In this document: positions 32,088 through 41,552 of the stretch, piece by piece
Layout of the letters: every line of letters begins with the position of its first letter
Numbering within the stretch: the first letter of the stretch is position 1
Origin: Bacteriovoracaceae bacterium
GTDB lineage: Bacteria; Bdellovibrionota; Bacteriovoracia; Bacteriovoracales; Bacteriovoracaceae
DNA: 64,000 nt
NCBI GenBank assembly: GCA_947377285.1
Contig: CANCFT010000002.1
Span: 1-64,000, forward strand
Reading direction: 5' to 3'
The notes under the pieces: model-generated
Databases searched by the model: none
What the model was told of the DNA's origin: nothing
What the model saw: the letters and a program-made list of their open reading frames with translations, nothing else
Program-made: the position numbers and the translations under genes

Positions 32088-32798
32088 CTAAAAACGAGTG
32101 ACCGCTTCTTTCCAAGATTGTTTCATAGTAGGAACTAATCTTCCGTCACAATTAGTATACCTCGTACGCTCTTTTTCAACTCCAAAAAATTTGGTTGCAG
32201 CTTGGTTTGATTGAGTGATCACTGAAACACTTTCGGCACCAGTTGGCGCATATCCACCGGCACTATTATTGATTTCTTTAAGAGTATCGACGCGGTCGAA
32301 ATTATCAGCTATCAAAAAACTAACTGTATAACGAACGGATCCCATTTTTACAGTATTTAAAACATTATCTGTCGACTGTAAGTTCAAGCAAATATCATTC
32401 AGGGCCCCAGAGTGATCAGTGAGAATATCCCTAAAATAATTGTCTCTAGGAAATATGGCCGAATATTCAAGCGAGCTATTATTAGCAATACTTGCAATAA
32501 AAAGTGAATCAAGATTTGACACACCTTTGCAATCAAGTACAGTTCCAAAAAATCTAAATTGCTCTTGTCTGTCATAGAGAGTTTGAAAAAACTCACGTTT
32601 TGATTTAAGTGCGGCACATACTCGCCGACCAATAGTTAATTCAGACTTAATGAATGGGCGCTCTTTTGAAAAAGTCATGTTGTCTATAATAATCGTTTCA
32701 TTATTGCTTTCAACTTTATGAGAAAACTTACAACTGACAAGATTTATTGAAATGATCATTAATAAAGAAATTTTTTTTAACGACAATTTATAATTCAC
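32088..32798 (-). CDS. Lipoprotein, paralogue of the neighbour at 31252-32007
   Basis: 236 residues. The signal KKISLLMIISINLVSCKFSH has lipobox LVSC. SELTIGRRVCAALKSKREFF, HSGALNDICLNLQ and GVEKERTRYTNCDGRLVPTM match the downstream paralogue, including the paired cysteines. Both probably fold alike and reside in the envelope. The 80-base gap between the two genes allows one transcript. No known family was recognised. Confidence 0.7.
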   Translation of the reverse strand: MNYKLSLKKISLLMIISINLVSCKFSHKVESNNETIIIDNMTFSKERPFIKSELTIGRRVCAALKSKREFFQTLYDRQEQFRFFGTVLDCKGVSNLDSLFIASIANNSSLEYSAIFPRDNYFRDILTDHSGALNDICLNLQSTDNVLNTVKMGSVRYTVSFLIADNFDRVDTLKEINNSAGGYAPTGAESVSVITQSNQAATKFFGVEKERTRYTNCDGRLVPTMKQSWKEAVTRF

Positions 32799-32859
32799 AA
32801 TAAAACTCCTCTAAATACATTTTTCATTAGTCTAACATTATTTAAAAAAAATGCATTAT

Positions 32860-33309
32860 TTAAAAATCCCCTGGAGCACACTGCAAACAAACCAATTCAA
32901 GTTTTCGCCAGCGCTCTACGACACTTTTTCGGTCATCGACCACAAATAAAATATCGTAATGATCTTTAATATTTTGCTCATAAATATCTTGCTTCACATC
33001 GGAGTCTTCGCGTCGATCGAGAATTCCTCTCATAAAGAGTAAGTCATATTTGACAGAGTGTTTTAAGAGCCACGTTTCCGTAGGCCCTCGCCAAAATTCA
33101 CCACGTCCTGTGACAAATAAAATTTTATAACCTCTATCGATGAGAGCTTCCATTAATTCAAAACACCAGTGATTTAGGGAGTCATGAACCATTAATTCAT
33201 TAAATTGCTTCCAATCTTTTTCAACTTTCTCTACGTGATGAACTCTGTGACCGACGTCACAAAGTGTGCCATCGAGATCAACTATAATGGCTTTTTGTTT
33301 GTTCGACAT
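32860..33309 (-). CDS. HAD-type phosphatase, polynucleotide-kinase-3'-phosphatase-like
   Basis: 149 residues. AIIVDLDGTLCDVGHRVHHV carries the HAD DxDGT nucleophile motif. ILFVTGRGEFWRGPTETWL holds the motif II Thr, and DILFVVDDRKSVVERWRKL the acidic motif IV. The pattern R.H.V......W..F equals the phosphatase half of phage T4 polynucleotide kinase, which removes 3'-phosphates. The kinase half is absent. The start at 33309 has GGAGA 8 bases upstream. The codon at 33324 lies within the preceding transporter gene. Confidence 0.8.
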   Translation of the reverse strand: MSNKQKAIIVDLDGTLCDVGHRVHHVEKVEKDWKQFNELMVHDSLNHWCFELMEALIDRGYKILFVTGRGEFWRGPTETWLLKHSVKYDLLFMRGILDRREDSDVKQDIYEQNIKDHYDILFVVDDRKSVVERWRKLELVCLQCAPGDF

Positions 33310-33311
33310 AT

Positions 33312-34634
33312 TTAAAATCTCCAAAATTTATTAAATTCATTGCGGTAAAAGAAAATGAGAATAATGGTCATTATTCCATTTAAAAAACCTAATAGGCTAA
33401 AAATGACTGAGAGACTAAAATGCCGCTGATGAAGAATCATTAACATTATTGAAACTAAAACCATGGCAACTGCATTAATAATATTATTTCCGGCAATTAT
33501 ACGCGAAAGTTCTATCCTAGAAGTAATTCTTTGGAGTTCAGCAGATTGTGGGACGGTAAAAAAACCGCCAAAAAAAGAAAGTGAAAACAAATCGATAATT
33601 AAGCGTATACTTAATTTCATTTGAAAAAACTCACTTAAATGAGCACTCCCTGAAGGAGGAGTTAACGTTGGATTGAGGGCCATCCATTTTTCTTTATGTG
33701 ATAAAACTGTAGAAATATCAAAAATAAAAAATGTCATCAACATTAAGCTTAAAGGAATAAGAAAACGATACACTCGACCTTTCGTTAGTTTTTCAAGCAA
33801 AAAAGGACCAACCCCCATTCCAATTGTAAAAAGAAATAACATCAAGGTGGCCACATGCTCATTGCCAGAAAAACTATTTTTGGAAACAAGTGGAAGTAAG
33901 GATAATAAACCTGCCCCTATAAACCAAAACCATGAAAGTCCTATTGTTAAAATCCCCACCATTGAATTTTTAAAAATAAGATTTAAAATATCGCGAGTTG
34001 ACGTGACAAAGTTCCAATCAATTGCAATCGTTTTTTCAGCAATATCTTCAGGTGATTGTGGTTTTAATTTATTGGCAGCAATTAATCCCAAAGTTGCAAA
34101 TAATACTAAAAGAAACTTAAGTCCCCACAAATTATTTTGATTTGTGGCCGCGAGACCTCCAATAATTGTTCCCAATAAAATTGCTGTAAACGTTCCAGAA
34201 CTTATTAGAGCATTGGAAATCACCAAATTATCCTTTGTAGCATAACTAGGAATTAGAGAATATTTGAGAGGCCCAAAAAATGTGGAGTGAAGACCAAACA
34301 AAAAGAGAACAAATAAAAGTAACGGATAACTTTTTATAATCAGACCAAATATAGCCAAAAAACAAATGAGTATTTCTATTTTTTTTATAATTTTAACTAA
34401 ACTGGTTTTTTCAAAATGATCGGCAAGTTGCCCGGATGTTGCTGAAAGAAAAAAGAATGGTAAAATAAAAACGCCACCAGAGATCGCCACCAAAGCAGAT
34501 GAATTCATTCCCATGAGACTGACACCTTGGTAAGTAATCATGAGAATTAATGCATTTTTAAAAACATTGTCATTTAATGCCCCAAAAAATTGAGTCCAAA
34601 ATAACGCCCAAAGTTCAGAATTTATTTTTTTCAT
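33312..34634 (-). CDS. MFS transporter, LplT-like (lysophospholipid transporter)
   Basis: 440 residues with about twelve membrane helices. LWALFWTQFFGALNDNVFKN is the signature opening of the LplT / Aas N-terminal transporter group, which flip lysophospholipids into the inner leaflet for re-acylation. GLHSTFFGPLKYSLIPSYAT is the second diagnostic block. No acyltransferase domain is fused and none is adjacent. The phosphatase gene starts 3 bases after its stop. The glutaredoxin gene diverges 45 bases upstream. Confidence 0.82.
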   Translation of the reverse strand: MKKINSELWALFWTQFFGALNDNVFKNALILMITYQGVSLMGMNSSALVAISGGVFILPFFFLSATSGQLADHFEKTSLVKIIKKIEILICFLAIFGLIIKSYPLLLFVLFLFGLHSTFFGPLKYSLIPSYATKDNLVISNALISSGTFTAILLGTIIGGLAATNQNNLWGLKFLLVLFATLGLIAANKLKPQSPEDIAEKTIAIDWNFVTSTRDILNLIFKNSMVGILTIGLSWFWFIGAGLLSLLPLVSKNSFSGNEHVATLMLFLFTIGMGVGPFLLEKLTKGRVYRFLIPLSLMLMTFFIFDISTVLSHKEKWMALNPTLTPPSGSAHLSEFFQMKLSIRLIIDLFSLSFFGGFFTVPQSAELQRITSRIELSRIIAGNNIINAVAMVLVSIMLMILHQRHFSLSVIFSLLGFLNGIMTIILIFFYRNEFNKFWRF

Positions 34635-34679
34635 AGAATTAAATTAACAATTTTTAGGGAAAAATGATATTCATAAGAT

Positions 34680-35321
34680 ATGAAACTTTATCACTATGTT
34701 CATTGTCCTTTTTGCATCCGTGTCCGCATGGGATTTGGCTTTTTAGGCGTTGCCTATGAATCAAAAGTCCTTCCTTACAATGATGAAAAAACACCTATCA
34801 ATCTCACCGGAGTAAAAATGCTCCCGATTCTCGAGGAAAGCCCAACAATAAAACTAAACGAAAGTCTAGAAATTCTAAAAAAATGGGATCCTACTAACCG
34901 ACTCTCATGGGAAACTTTAGAGAATCAAAAAAATGAAATTGAAATCTTGATTTCAAAAATAGGGGCACCTGTTCATAGTCTCTGTATGCCCTATTGGGTT
35001 TGGACACCGGAATTTAATCCGGATTCACGGCAGTATTTTCAATTAAAAAAAGAATTAAAAAGAGGTCCTTTTAAAAATCTCATGTTGAAAAAAAATGTTT
35101 TTCAAGAGGAGCTCAACTCTCTTTTAAATACGCATCTAGAACCCCAAATTCGATCCTATTACCAAGGAGAATCACTAACCATTATCGACATAATGATCGC
35201 TGCTCACCTATGGGGAATGTATATATTTCCGGAATTCCAATTCAGCCCAAAAATGCATAGCTATCTTCAAAGAGTTTCTGCTCAAACTCATTTTAATTAT
35301 CACGAAGATTTTTGGAAATAA
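34680..35321 (+). CDS. grxB: Glutaredoxin 2
   Basis: 213 residues, the length of GrxB. The N-terminal thioredoxin-like domain starts MKLYHYVHCPFCIRVRMGF with active site CPFC, then LPYNDEKTPINLTGVKMLPI (cis-Pro). A GST-like helical C-terminal domain follows (YYQGESLTIIDIMIAAHLWG). It reduces protein disulfides or glutathione adducts in the cytoplasm. It has no clear ribosome site. It is convergent with the response regulator gene, 4 bases apart. Confidence 0.9.
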   Translation: MKLYHYVHCPFCIRVRMGFGFLGVAYESKVLPYNDEKTPINLTGVKMLPILEESPTIKLNESLEILKKWDPTNRLSWETLENQKNEIEILISKIGAPVHSLCMPYWVWTPEFNPDSRQYFQLKKELKRGPFKNLMLKKNVFQEELNSLLNTHLEPQIRSYYQGESLTIIDIMIAAHLWGMYIFPEFQFSPKMHSYLQRVSAQTHFNYHEDFWK

Positions 35322-35325
35322 AAAA

Positions 35326-35709
35326 TTAACCGATTTTAGTCAAATGAGATTTCACCAAAAGAGAAGCTTCTTCGAAATCAAAAGGTTTAAAAATAATGGC
35401 CCGCGGCTTGAAGCGATTTAATTCTTCAAGAGGGTAATCGTGATAACCAGTGATAAAGAAAAATGGAGTTGTATCACCATGCAATTTAAGATCACTGATA
35501 AATTCAACACCGGACATACCTGGCATTGCAATATCAGTAATTATACAATCAACTTTTGTTTTTGCTAAAAAGTGCAGTGCCTCCTTAGCATTACCAGCTG
35601 AAAACACAGTAAAGTGAAGTTCTGTTAGGCTTTCTCTAAAGAGCTCAATTATTCCCGAATCATCATCAACGATAAGTATAGATAATAATGTTTTAGAGTT
35701 TAAGGCCAT
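35326..35709 (-). CDS. Single-domain response regulator
   Basis: 127 residues, a receiver domain without output. ILIVDDDSGI has the acidic pocket, CIITDIAMPGMSG the phosphorylated Asp, FFITGYHDYP the Thr, and IIFKPFDF the Lys-Pro. All key residues are present. Like CheY-type regulators it must act through protein contact. No kinase gene is adjacent. The nearest kinase gene in the window is at 60781-62448. Confidence 0.9.
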   Translation of the reverse strand: MALNSKTLLSILIVDDDSGIIELFRESLTELHFTVFSAGNAKEALHFLAKTKVDCIITDIAMPGMSGVEFISDLKLHGDTTPFFFITGYHDYPLEELNRFKPRAIIFKPFDFEEASLLVKSHLTKIG

Positions 35710-35823
35710 GAAATTATTGTAACTATTTCTAAATTTTTTGCAAGTTAAAAGCAGTTGGTTGACTACTCAAACTTTTATAGTTAAGATAGAACAAATATCT
35801 AACAATTAAACAAAGTGTGCTTT

Positions 35824-37782
35824 ATGCGTAAATTAAATCTCTTAGCTGCCATCATTTTCACTCTTACTCTCAATATATCTCATGCTCAAACAAACGATAC
35901 GAATCCACGCTTTGCCATCCATCTACTCGATTATTTGGCGCACGATTATAGTGGTGCCGTTGTTCACGGGAAAGTAGCTTCTGAAAGTGAATATGCTGAA
36001 CAAAAAGAATTTGTGACAAAAGTTTTTGAACTTACAAATGCAAATCCAACTATTGCCAGCAATAAATCGACATCTGAAAAAATAAGCAAACTCAAAAAAA
36101 TGATTGAATCAAAAGCTGAAGCGGTTGATGTGGCTTTGTTGGCCCGAGATATTCAAAAAGATTTAATAACAATCACCCAAATTAAACTTTCTCCACTCAA
36201 TCAGCCATCTATTACAAATGGTAAAAATCTTTTTCAACAAAACTGTATCGCTTGTCATGGCCAAAATGGTTTAGGAGATGGACCTGATGGAGCTAAACTC
36301 GACCCAAAACCGGCCAATTTTCATTCTAAAGATCGCATGAGTTCAATTTCTGCATTTCATTCTTTTAATACAATTCGATTAGGCGTTCCGGGCACAGGAA
36401 TGCCGGCCTTTGGTGACTTATCCGATAGAGATGTTTGGGATTTATCTTTTTATGTAATGTCCTTACGTCATCAAACATTTCTCTCAACTCTAAAAACTAT
36501 ACCTGCTAATCAACTCAATTTCTCACTTGAAGAAATGGCCACTCTTTCAGACACTGAACTTAAAGAAAAAATAGCAGAAAAAATAACTGATAAAAAAACT
36601 GATCAAGATGAGCAAAATAAAAATATTGCACTCGCTCTTCTAAGAACTAAAAATGATGACACTTCTAGTGGACAATATATTGGAATCGCAAAATCATTAT
36701 TAACAAAATCTCTGGTCTCATTTAAATCAAATAATAAGGATGAAGCTAAACGATTTGCTCTTCAAGCTTACCTTGAAGGAATAGAGCCGATTGAGCCAAT
36801 GATCAAAGCCAATAATCCGCAACTAGTTGTTCAAATTGAAAAAGAAATGGGCAAAATTAGACAGATCATTTCTTCAGGCAACGATACAACTCCAGAAACT
36901 ATAGAAAAATTAGCGGCGCAAATCATTATCACTCAAAACGTTTTTTCTGAAGTATTAGAATCCGTTCAATCACAAGAATTAAGTCCGAGTGTCGCCTTCT
37001 CAGGAGCTTTTGCTATCATCTTGCGGGAAGGATTTGAAGCTGTGCTTATTATCCTTACACTTTTAAGTGTCATCAAAGCTTTTGGAAATAAACAAGCAGC
37101 TTTTTGGGTTCATGCAGGCTGGAGCTCCGCTTTAACTCTGGGCTTTGTAGCATGGTTTTTATCGGGTTTTCTAATGAAACTGAGTGGAGCAGGTCGAGAA
37201 ATGCTTGAGGCCATTACATCAAGTTTTGCCGTTGTCGTTTTGCTCTATTTTGGATTTTGGCTTCACCGTCAAACTGAAATCTCTCGATGGAAACAATTTA
37301 TTCAAGAAAAAGTACAAGGAGCTATCGATAATAAAAACTTATTTGGACTCTTTTCAATCGCTTTCATTTCTGTTTTCAGAGAAGCTTTTGAAACAGTTCT
37401 ATTTATACGGGCTTTATGGTTTCAATCAAATGGTGATGGAAAAAATGCCATTGGTATGGGATTAATCGCGGCCCTTGGACTTATCTTTATGTTTTCTTTT
37501 GTGGCCTTACGCTATTCAAAAAAACTACCAATTCGAGAACTATTTAAAGTGTCTTCATTTTTAACAAGTGCCCTTGCTTTTATTTTAGCTGGTAAGGCAG
37601 TTCACTCTCTTCAAGAAGCAGGAGTACTCAGTTCAACAGGACTTCCTTGGAACCTTCGCTTTGACACCATTGGATTATTTCCAACATGGCAAACTGTCAC
37701 TGCTCAATTTGCCACTTTGGCATTCGCTATTTTACTGTTGAATTTAAACTCAAATAAAAAACCAGTAGTAGTTGTGGGGTAA
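35824..37782 (+). CDS. FTR1-family iron permease with periplasmic cytochrome c domain
   Basis: 652 residues. A signal peptide (MRKLNLLAAIIFTLTLNISHAQ) is followed by a helical domain, then a cytochrome c domain with CIACH (residues 141-145), GLGDGPDGAKLDPKPANF and a distal Met in GMPAFGDL. From about residue 385 an FTR1 permease follows with two iron-binding REGFEAVLI and REAFETVLF motifs in separate membrane helices, and six to seven helices in all. Iron oxidation by the haem part, coupled to Fe(III) uptake, is the accepted idea for such fusions. The start is ATG 35824. A GTG three codons earlier is possible. Confidence 0.88.
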   Translation: MRKLNLLAAIIFTLTLNISHAQTNDTNPRFAIHLLDYLAHDYSGAVVHGKVASESEYAEQKEFVTKVFELTNANPTIASNKSTSEKISKLKKMIESKAEAVDVALLARDIQKDLITITQIKLSPLNQPSITNGKNLFQQNCIACHGQNGLGDGPDGAKLDPKPANFHSKDRMSSISAFHSFNTIRLGVPGTGMPAFGDLSDRDVWDLSFYVMSLRHQTFLSTLKTIPANQLNFSLEEMATLSDTELKEKIAEKITDKKTDQDEQNKNIALALLRTKNDDTSSGQYIGIAKSLLTKSLVSFKSNNKDEAKRFALQAYLEGIEPIEPMIKANNPQLVVQIEKEMGKIRQIISSGNDTTPETIEKLAAQIIITQNVFSEVLESVQSQELSPSVAFSGAFAIILREGFEAVLIILTLLSVIKAFGNKQAAFWVHAGWSSALTLGFVAWFLSGFLMKLSGAGREMLEAITSSFAVVVLLYFGFWLHRQTEISRWKQFIQEKVQGAIDNKNLFGLFSIAFISVFREAFETVLFIRALWFQSNGDGKNAIGMGLIAALGLIFMFSFVALRYSKKLPIRELFKVSSFLTSALAFILAGKAVHSLQEAGVLSSTGLPWNLRFDTIGLFPTWQTVTAQFATLAFAILLLNLNSNKKPVVVVG

Positions 37783-37786
37783 GAAA

Positions 37787-39946
37787 CTAGTTCATTTTAA
37801 AAAAAGATTTTATCATTTCCATACAAGATTGTTTTGCACCACGACCAGCTATTTTAACCATGTCGATTTTGCTTAATGGATAATTATATTTTCGGTCTAC
37901 AATTGAATGAACTAGATTCTTTGAAGCACTCTTAAGGACAATATCCTTAAACATAGTAGTTTCGCCGATGGCCTCTGGTAATTGTTTTAAGAGTATTGAC
38001 CCTCTTGCAAAAGCCCCTAATTTATCAGAGACAAAATAATTTTTTTGTACACACCAGGCAATCCATTCTTCTGCTTCTCTATTGGGATTCTTTTTAAGTT
38101 CGGCATTTATTTCTTTTATTAAATTATTTTTAAAAGAGGAATCTTTTGAATTCATTGAAGCTAAAAGCCCATCGGCAATAGTTTCTGAAGATTTAAGTTG
38201 AGCACCAGCACCTATTAGCAGGAAAGCTCTTTGATCTTCTTTGGTTAAAGTAGATGAAAGTCCAAAATCATATAATAAAATTTTTATTTTACTAGAATCT
38301 TCAAGCAGCACAATTCTAAAATTTCCTTGATGAAGATCTGCATTTAAAAATCCACTTTTAAATAGTGCTTCTTCAAACCACATCCGCAACATTTCTTCTG
38401 CTACAATTTTTTGAGCTTTTGAATCTGTCAGTTCAGAAAACTTAACCCCTCCAGTAGCAAACTCTTGAACATGTAAATTTGATTTTCCATTTGGTGGAAA
38501 ATAAACTTTTGGTACTTTCATTTCTAGCATCGAAAATTTTGTATGATTTGAGACTTTAACTGTACGACTATACGCTAGATCACCTTGATTTTGACGTTCT
38601 ACTGCTTTTTCTAAATCAACTTCATCATTTAAAAAAACTTCCACACTATCAATGAGAGTGCTCATTACTTTTAAGTCTTCAAATCCTTGAGCTATAAGTA
38701 ATTGTTCATTATCAGGTACAAATTTTCGCAGAATAATAATATCTTCTTTACAACGGTCTACTATTCCAGGTTTTGGCAAACGAAGTGCTATGACAGTTTC
38801 AACATTATTTTCAACCATAACAGCTCTATTGACTTGGGCAATAGTCCCCGTCCCTAAGGGCTTTTCTGTAATTGATTTTATTTCAAAACCACCTTGATCT
38901 TTTGATACAACATCTCGAACTAAGTGAATTGGAACTTCTTTTCCGGTAGATTCTAAAACACTCATTATTTTTGAAAAAGAATCCCCTACTCCTTTTTGTT
39001 TTCCAATTTGCTGCAGGACTTTTCCAAGTCCAGGACCAGTATTTTGAAAGACAATTGTTAGAACTCCTTCTTGAGTAAGTTTCGGTCCTGCCGTTACTAA
39101 TTCTGACATGATCGTTTTAATGACATCGGACTGAAGGTGATTAAAATAATAATCCATAAATTTCACAATGAGCTTCATCTGAGAATTGCTCATATCAACT
39201 TGACCAGATTTTGCTATTTCAGATCCAATATGACGAATTGATAATTCATGTTTTTTAAGTTTAGACTCTACTATTGAGAATACTTTTAAGATTTTTTCAT
39301 CATCATTGCCATCAAATTCAATGATATTTTCAATCTCTGAAAATGAAGGATGTAAATCAAACTCAGTTCCTAAAATTTTTCCGATGGCATTTTGATAATT
39401 TTGGGCAATAACAGTCTTTTTTTCGACATTTAATTTTTTAAATACTGGGGCAATAACTTTTAAGCCATCGAGAAGATCAAGTTTAATTTTAGGATTTGGA
39501 AAACTACTTATTTCTAAATTGAGATAATTTAGCTCCTCTTTAAGAGTCCAGATGGGTGCACTTTTAATTGGAATAATTGTGCCTGTGCCATTTTTTTCAG
39601 TTCTAATATTATTCATTAATACTGGATAAATTCTATTAAAATAAAGGGTCGCACTATTAAATACTTTAATCTTATATTCATCACTACTTTCAGTTGCTTC
39701 AATTAAATATTTTAAGAGATTTTCTTGAACAACTTTTATTTCAGATCTACGTTCACTACTTAATTCTGATTCAATTAATAATTTTAATTCATCTAACACT
39801 AAATCTGTTGGTGAATTAGCAACGGCCCTTGATCCATCTTCTTTATTATTTACCTGAACAACTAAAGCAGGAGGAGTAGAACAAGAGGTTGCTACTAAAA
39901 TTAAGGCCGCTAATAATACAATGAGGGTATTAAGTTTCTTTATCAT
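37787..39946 (-). CDS. Lipoprotein with ABC1/UbiB (ADCK) kinase-like domain
   Basis: 719 residues. The N terminus LNTLIVLLAALILVATSCST is a lipoprotein signal (lipobox ATSC), so the mature protein should sit outside the cytoplasm. From about residue 330 it follows the ABC1 plan: GPGLGKVLQQIGKQKG (KxGQ-like), PLGTGTIAQVNRAVM (canonical AAAS loop changed), ALRLPKPGIVDR (beta-3 Lys of AVKVQRPG replaced by Arg), LNADLHQGNFRIVLL (catalytic Asp) and LLYDFGLSS (metal DFG). The substitutions point to altered or lost kinase activity. It is last in a five-gene minus-strand cluster of envelope proteins. An exported kinase fold is highly unusual, as ATP is scarce there. Confidence 0.8.
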   Translation of the reverse strand: MIKKLNTLIVLLAALILVATSCSTPPALVVQVNNKEDGSRAVANSPTDLVLDELKLLIESELSSERRSEIKVVQENLLKYLIEATESSDEYKIKVFNSATLYFNRIYPVLMNNIRTEKNGTGTIIPIKSAPIWTLKEELNYLNLEISSFPNPKIKLDLLDGLKVIAPVFKKLNVEKKTVIAQNYQNAIGKILGTEFDLHPSFSEIENIIEFDGNDDEKILKVFSIVESKLKKHELSIRHIGSEIAKSGQVDMSNSQMKLIVKFMDYYFNHLQSDVIKTIMSELVTAGPKLTQEGVLTIVFQNTGPGLGKVLQQIGKQKGVGDSFSKIMSVLESTGKEVPIHLVRDVVSKDQGGFEIKSITEKPLGTGTIAQVNRAVMVENNVETVIALRLPKPGIVDRCKEDIIILRKFVPDNEQLLIAQGFEDLKVMSTLIDSVEVFLNDEVDLEKAVERQNQGDLAYSRTVKVSNHTKFSMLEMKVPKVYFPPNGKSNLHVQEFATGGVKFSELTDSKAQKIVAEEMLRMWFEEALFKSGFLNADLHQGNFRIVLLEDSSKIKILLYDFGLSSTLTKEDQRAFLLIGAGAQLKSSETIADGLLASMNSKDSSFKNNLIKEINAELKKNPNREAEEWIAWCVQKNYFVSDKLGAFARGSILLKQLPEAIGETTMFKDIVLKSASKNLVHSIVDRKYNYPLSKIDMVKIAGRGAKQSCMEMIKSFFKMN

Positions 39947-39961
39947 GTGAAACTTATCGGA

Positions 39962-41545
39962 TTAATTTTTTCTCACATTAACAAGTTGTGGATTTTCTTG
40001 AGCAATAACAGTGATGTCACCAAGACTCAATTTTTCGTTAAGTTCAGATGACATTTCAAGATGATAAATACCAGGATTGAGTTCAATATCAACTAGTCTT
40101 ATTTCATTTGGTAAAGTTGACCAAAATCGTGTGTCCGCTTTTTCAGATTCTTCAATTAATTTAGCCGCTCCTATATATTGAATTAACGCTGCATTTTTCG
40201 CCAAGAAATTATTCTCACCATTTCGACCTCCTCCAAGCGCTTTGTAAGTCGCAAATGAAGCAGCAATAGCTGTCGCATGCTTAGCGGCCAAACGAAATCC
40301 TACTCGCCCATAAGTCCAAGCAGAACTCTCAAATACGGCCTCCTCTGCAATTTCTCCCATTGGGTTTATTAAAGGTATGTCTTTTGATAAGACAACTTTA
40401 TTATCTTTATCAAGTACAGTTAGTTTATATTTTTGAATAGGCTGATTGTTAACGATTTTCGGCAATTCAAATCCGACTCCTACTGATTTTAAAGTTGTAT
40501 TGGCGACAGCGATTCCAAGAAATGCTCCACCAGGATTAAAAGAATTGGGTGATGGAAGCAAACCTAAAATTTGAGCCGCATATAGAGAAAGGATTGGATC
40601 TTTTGATAAAAACTCTAGTCCATAAAAACTTTTTTCAGCAATTTTTTGAGAAATCATTCCTTTTTCGAGAATAAGAGTTACTTGGGTTTTATCCTCTTTT
40701 CCAACTTTTTTAGAATTTTTAGTAAGCCTAGAAATATTTTGCGCTAAGAAATCTTGAATCGCTTTTTGATGATCAGTTTCAGCAACATATTTTTTTTTCA
40801 TTTCGTTTAAATTAAGGCTTGAAAGTTTTTCAAAGTCTTTTTTAAAATCTTGAAAATGTAAATTAAACGAAGGATAGGTATTATAATTTTTAAGAATAAC
40901 GTCTAAGGCATCTTTATAAAGCTGAAGTGCAATTTGTTTATCTTCACGTGTACCCACCATTTCATGAATTTTGGCCCCATAAATTTTAAGCAATAAATCA
41001 TTTTTATATATGCTTTTGCCGAGACGATCCTCTTTAATCGAATTTAAAAAACTATCCCATCCTAAAACTTCAGCGCGGGCCTTAAACAAATCTGCGCGAT
41101 TGCCACTTTTTTGATATTGGAGAATTGCATTGAGTGAAAGATAGAAGTTAATCATCGATCTCTCATAAATTTCACCATAAAAAATATCGAAATTATCATT
41201 AAATAATGTTTTTTCTAGTTTCTTTGAAACACTAGTTGTAAAAAGCTCGGCAGAGAGAGTTCGTGCATCATTAAGAAGTAACGAAGATTTCTCAAAATCA
41301 CCTTTAGCGTGAAACAACATCCCCTCTTCCATTAATTTGAGAAGTCGCTCATTTTTATCTTGGTAATATTTAGATTTTTCAATGTATTGAAGACCAGCAT
41401 CGTAGGAGCCAGTTAAATAAAAGTTACGAAGTTCGTTGCGGTCATTAATTCCACCACTCGAACATGAAGTAAGTACAATTGCTGAGAGCAAAATTAAGAT
41501 TTGCCCCCAGCACTGATTTAATTTTAACTTTTTAATTGGTTTCAC
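39962..41545 (-). CDS. COG3014-like lipoprotein with TPR-like repeats
   Basis: 527 residues. A lipoprotein signal (ILILLSAIVLTSCSSGG) precedes helical repeats (RNFYLTGSYDAGLQYIEKSK, FHAKGDFEKSSLLLNDARTL, FDIFYGEIYERSMINFYLSL) like those in COG3014 proteins, which in other bacteria are encoded with LpoB-like lipoproteins. A beta-rich C-terminal half follows (KLTVLDKDNKVVLSKDIPL, YHLEMSSELNEKLSLGDITV). It probably sits in the outer membrane as a scaffold of an envelope complex. It is 7 bases from the LpoB-like gene and 15 bases from the kinase-like gene, so it is cotranscribed. Confidence 0.75.
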   Translation of the reverse strand: MKPIKKLKLNQCWGQILILLSAIVLTSCSSGGINDRNELRNFYLTGSYDAGLQYIEKSKYYQDKNERLLKLMEEGMLFHAKGDFEKSSLLLNDARTLSAELFTTSVSKKLEKTLFNDNFDIFYGEIYERSMINFYLSLNAILQYQKSGNRADLFKARAEVLGWDSFLNSIKEDRLGKSIYKNDLLLKIYGAKIHEMVGTREDKQIALQLYKDALDVILKNYNTYPSFNLHFQDFKKDFEKLSSLNLNEMKKKYVAETDHQKAIQDFLAQNISRLTKNSKKVGKEDKTQVTLILEKGMISQKIAEKSFYGLEFLSKDPILSLYAAQILGLLPSPNSFNPGGAFLGIAVANTTLKSVGVGFELPKIVNNQPIQKYKLTVLDKDNKVVLSKDIPLINPMGEIAEEAVFESSAWTYGRVGFRLAAKHATAIAASFATYKALGGGRNGENNFLAKNAALIQYIGAAKLIEESEKADTRFWSTLPNEIRLVDIELNPGIYHLEMSSELNEKLSLGDITVIAQENPQLVNVRKN

Positions 41546-41552
41546 CTAAGAA

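Noticed and set aside
33309-33324. Longer start for the HAD phosphatase and similar early starts for several other genes
   Set aside because: The early codons lie in neighbouring genes and lack ribosome sites, while the chosen internal starts have well-spaced purine-rich sites.
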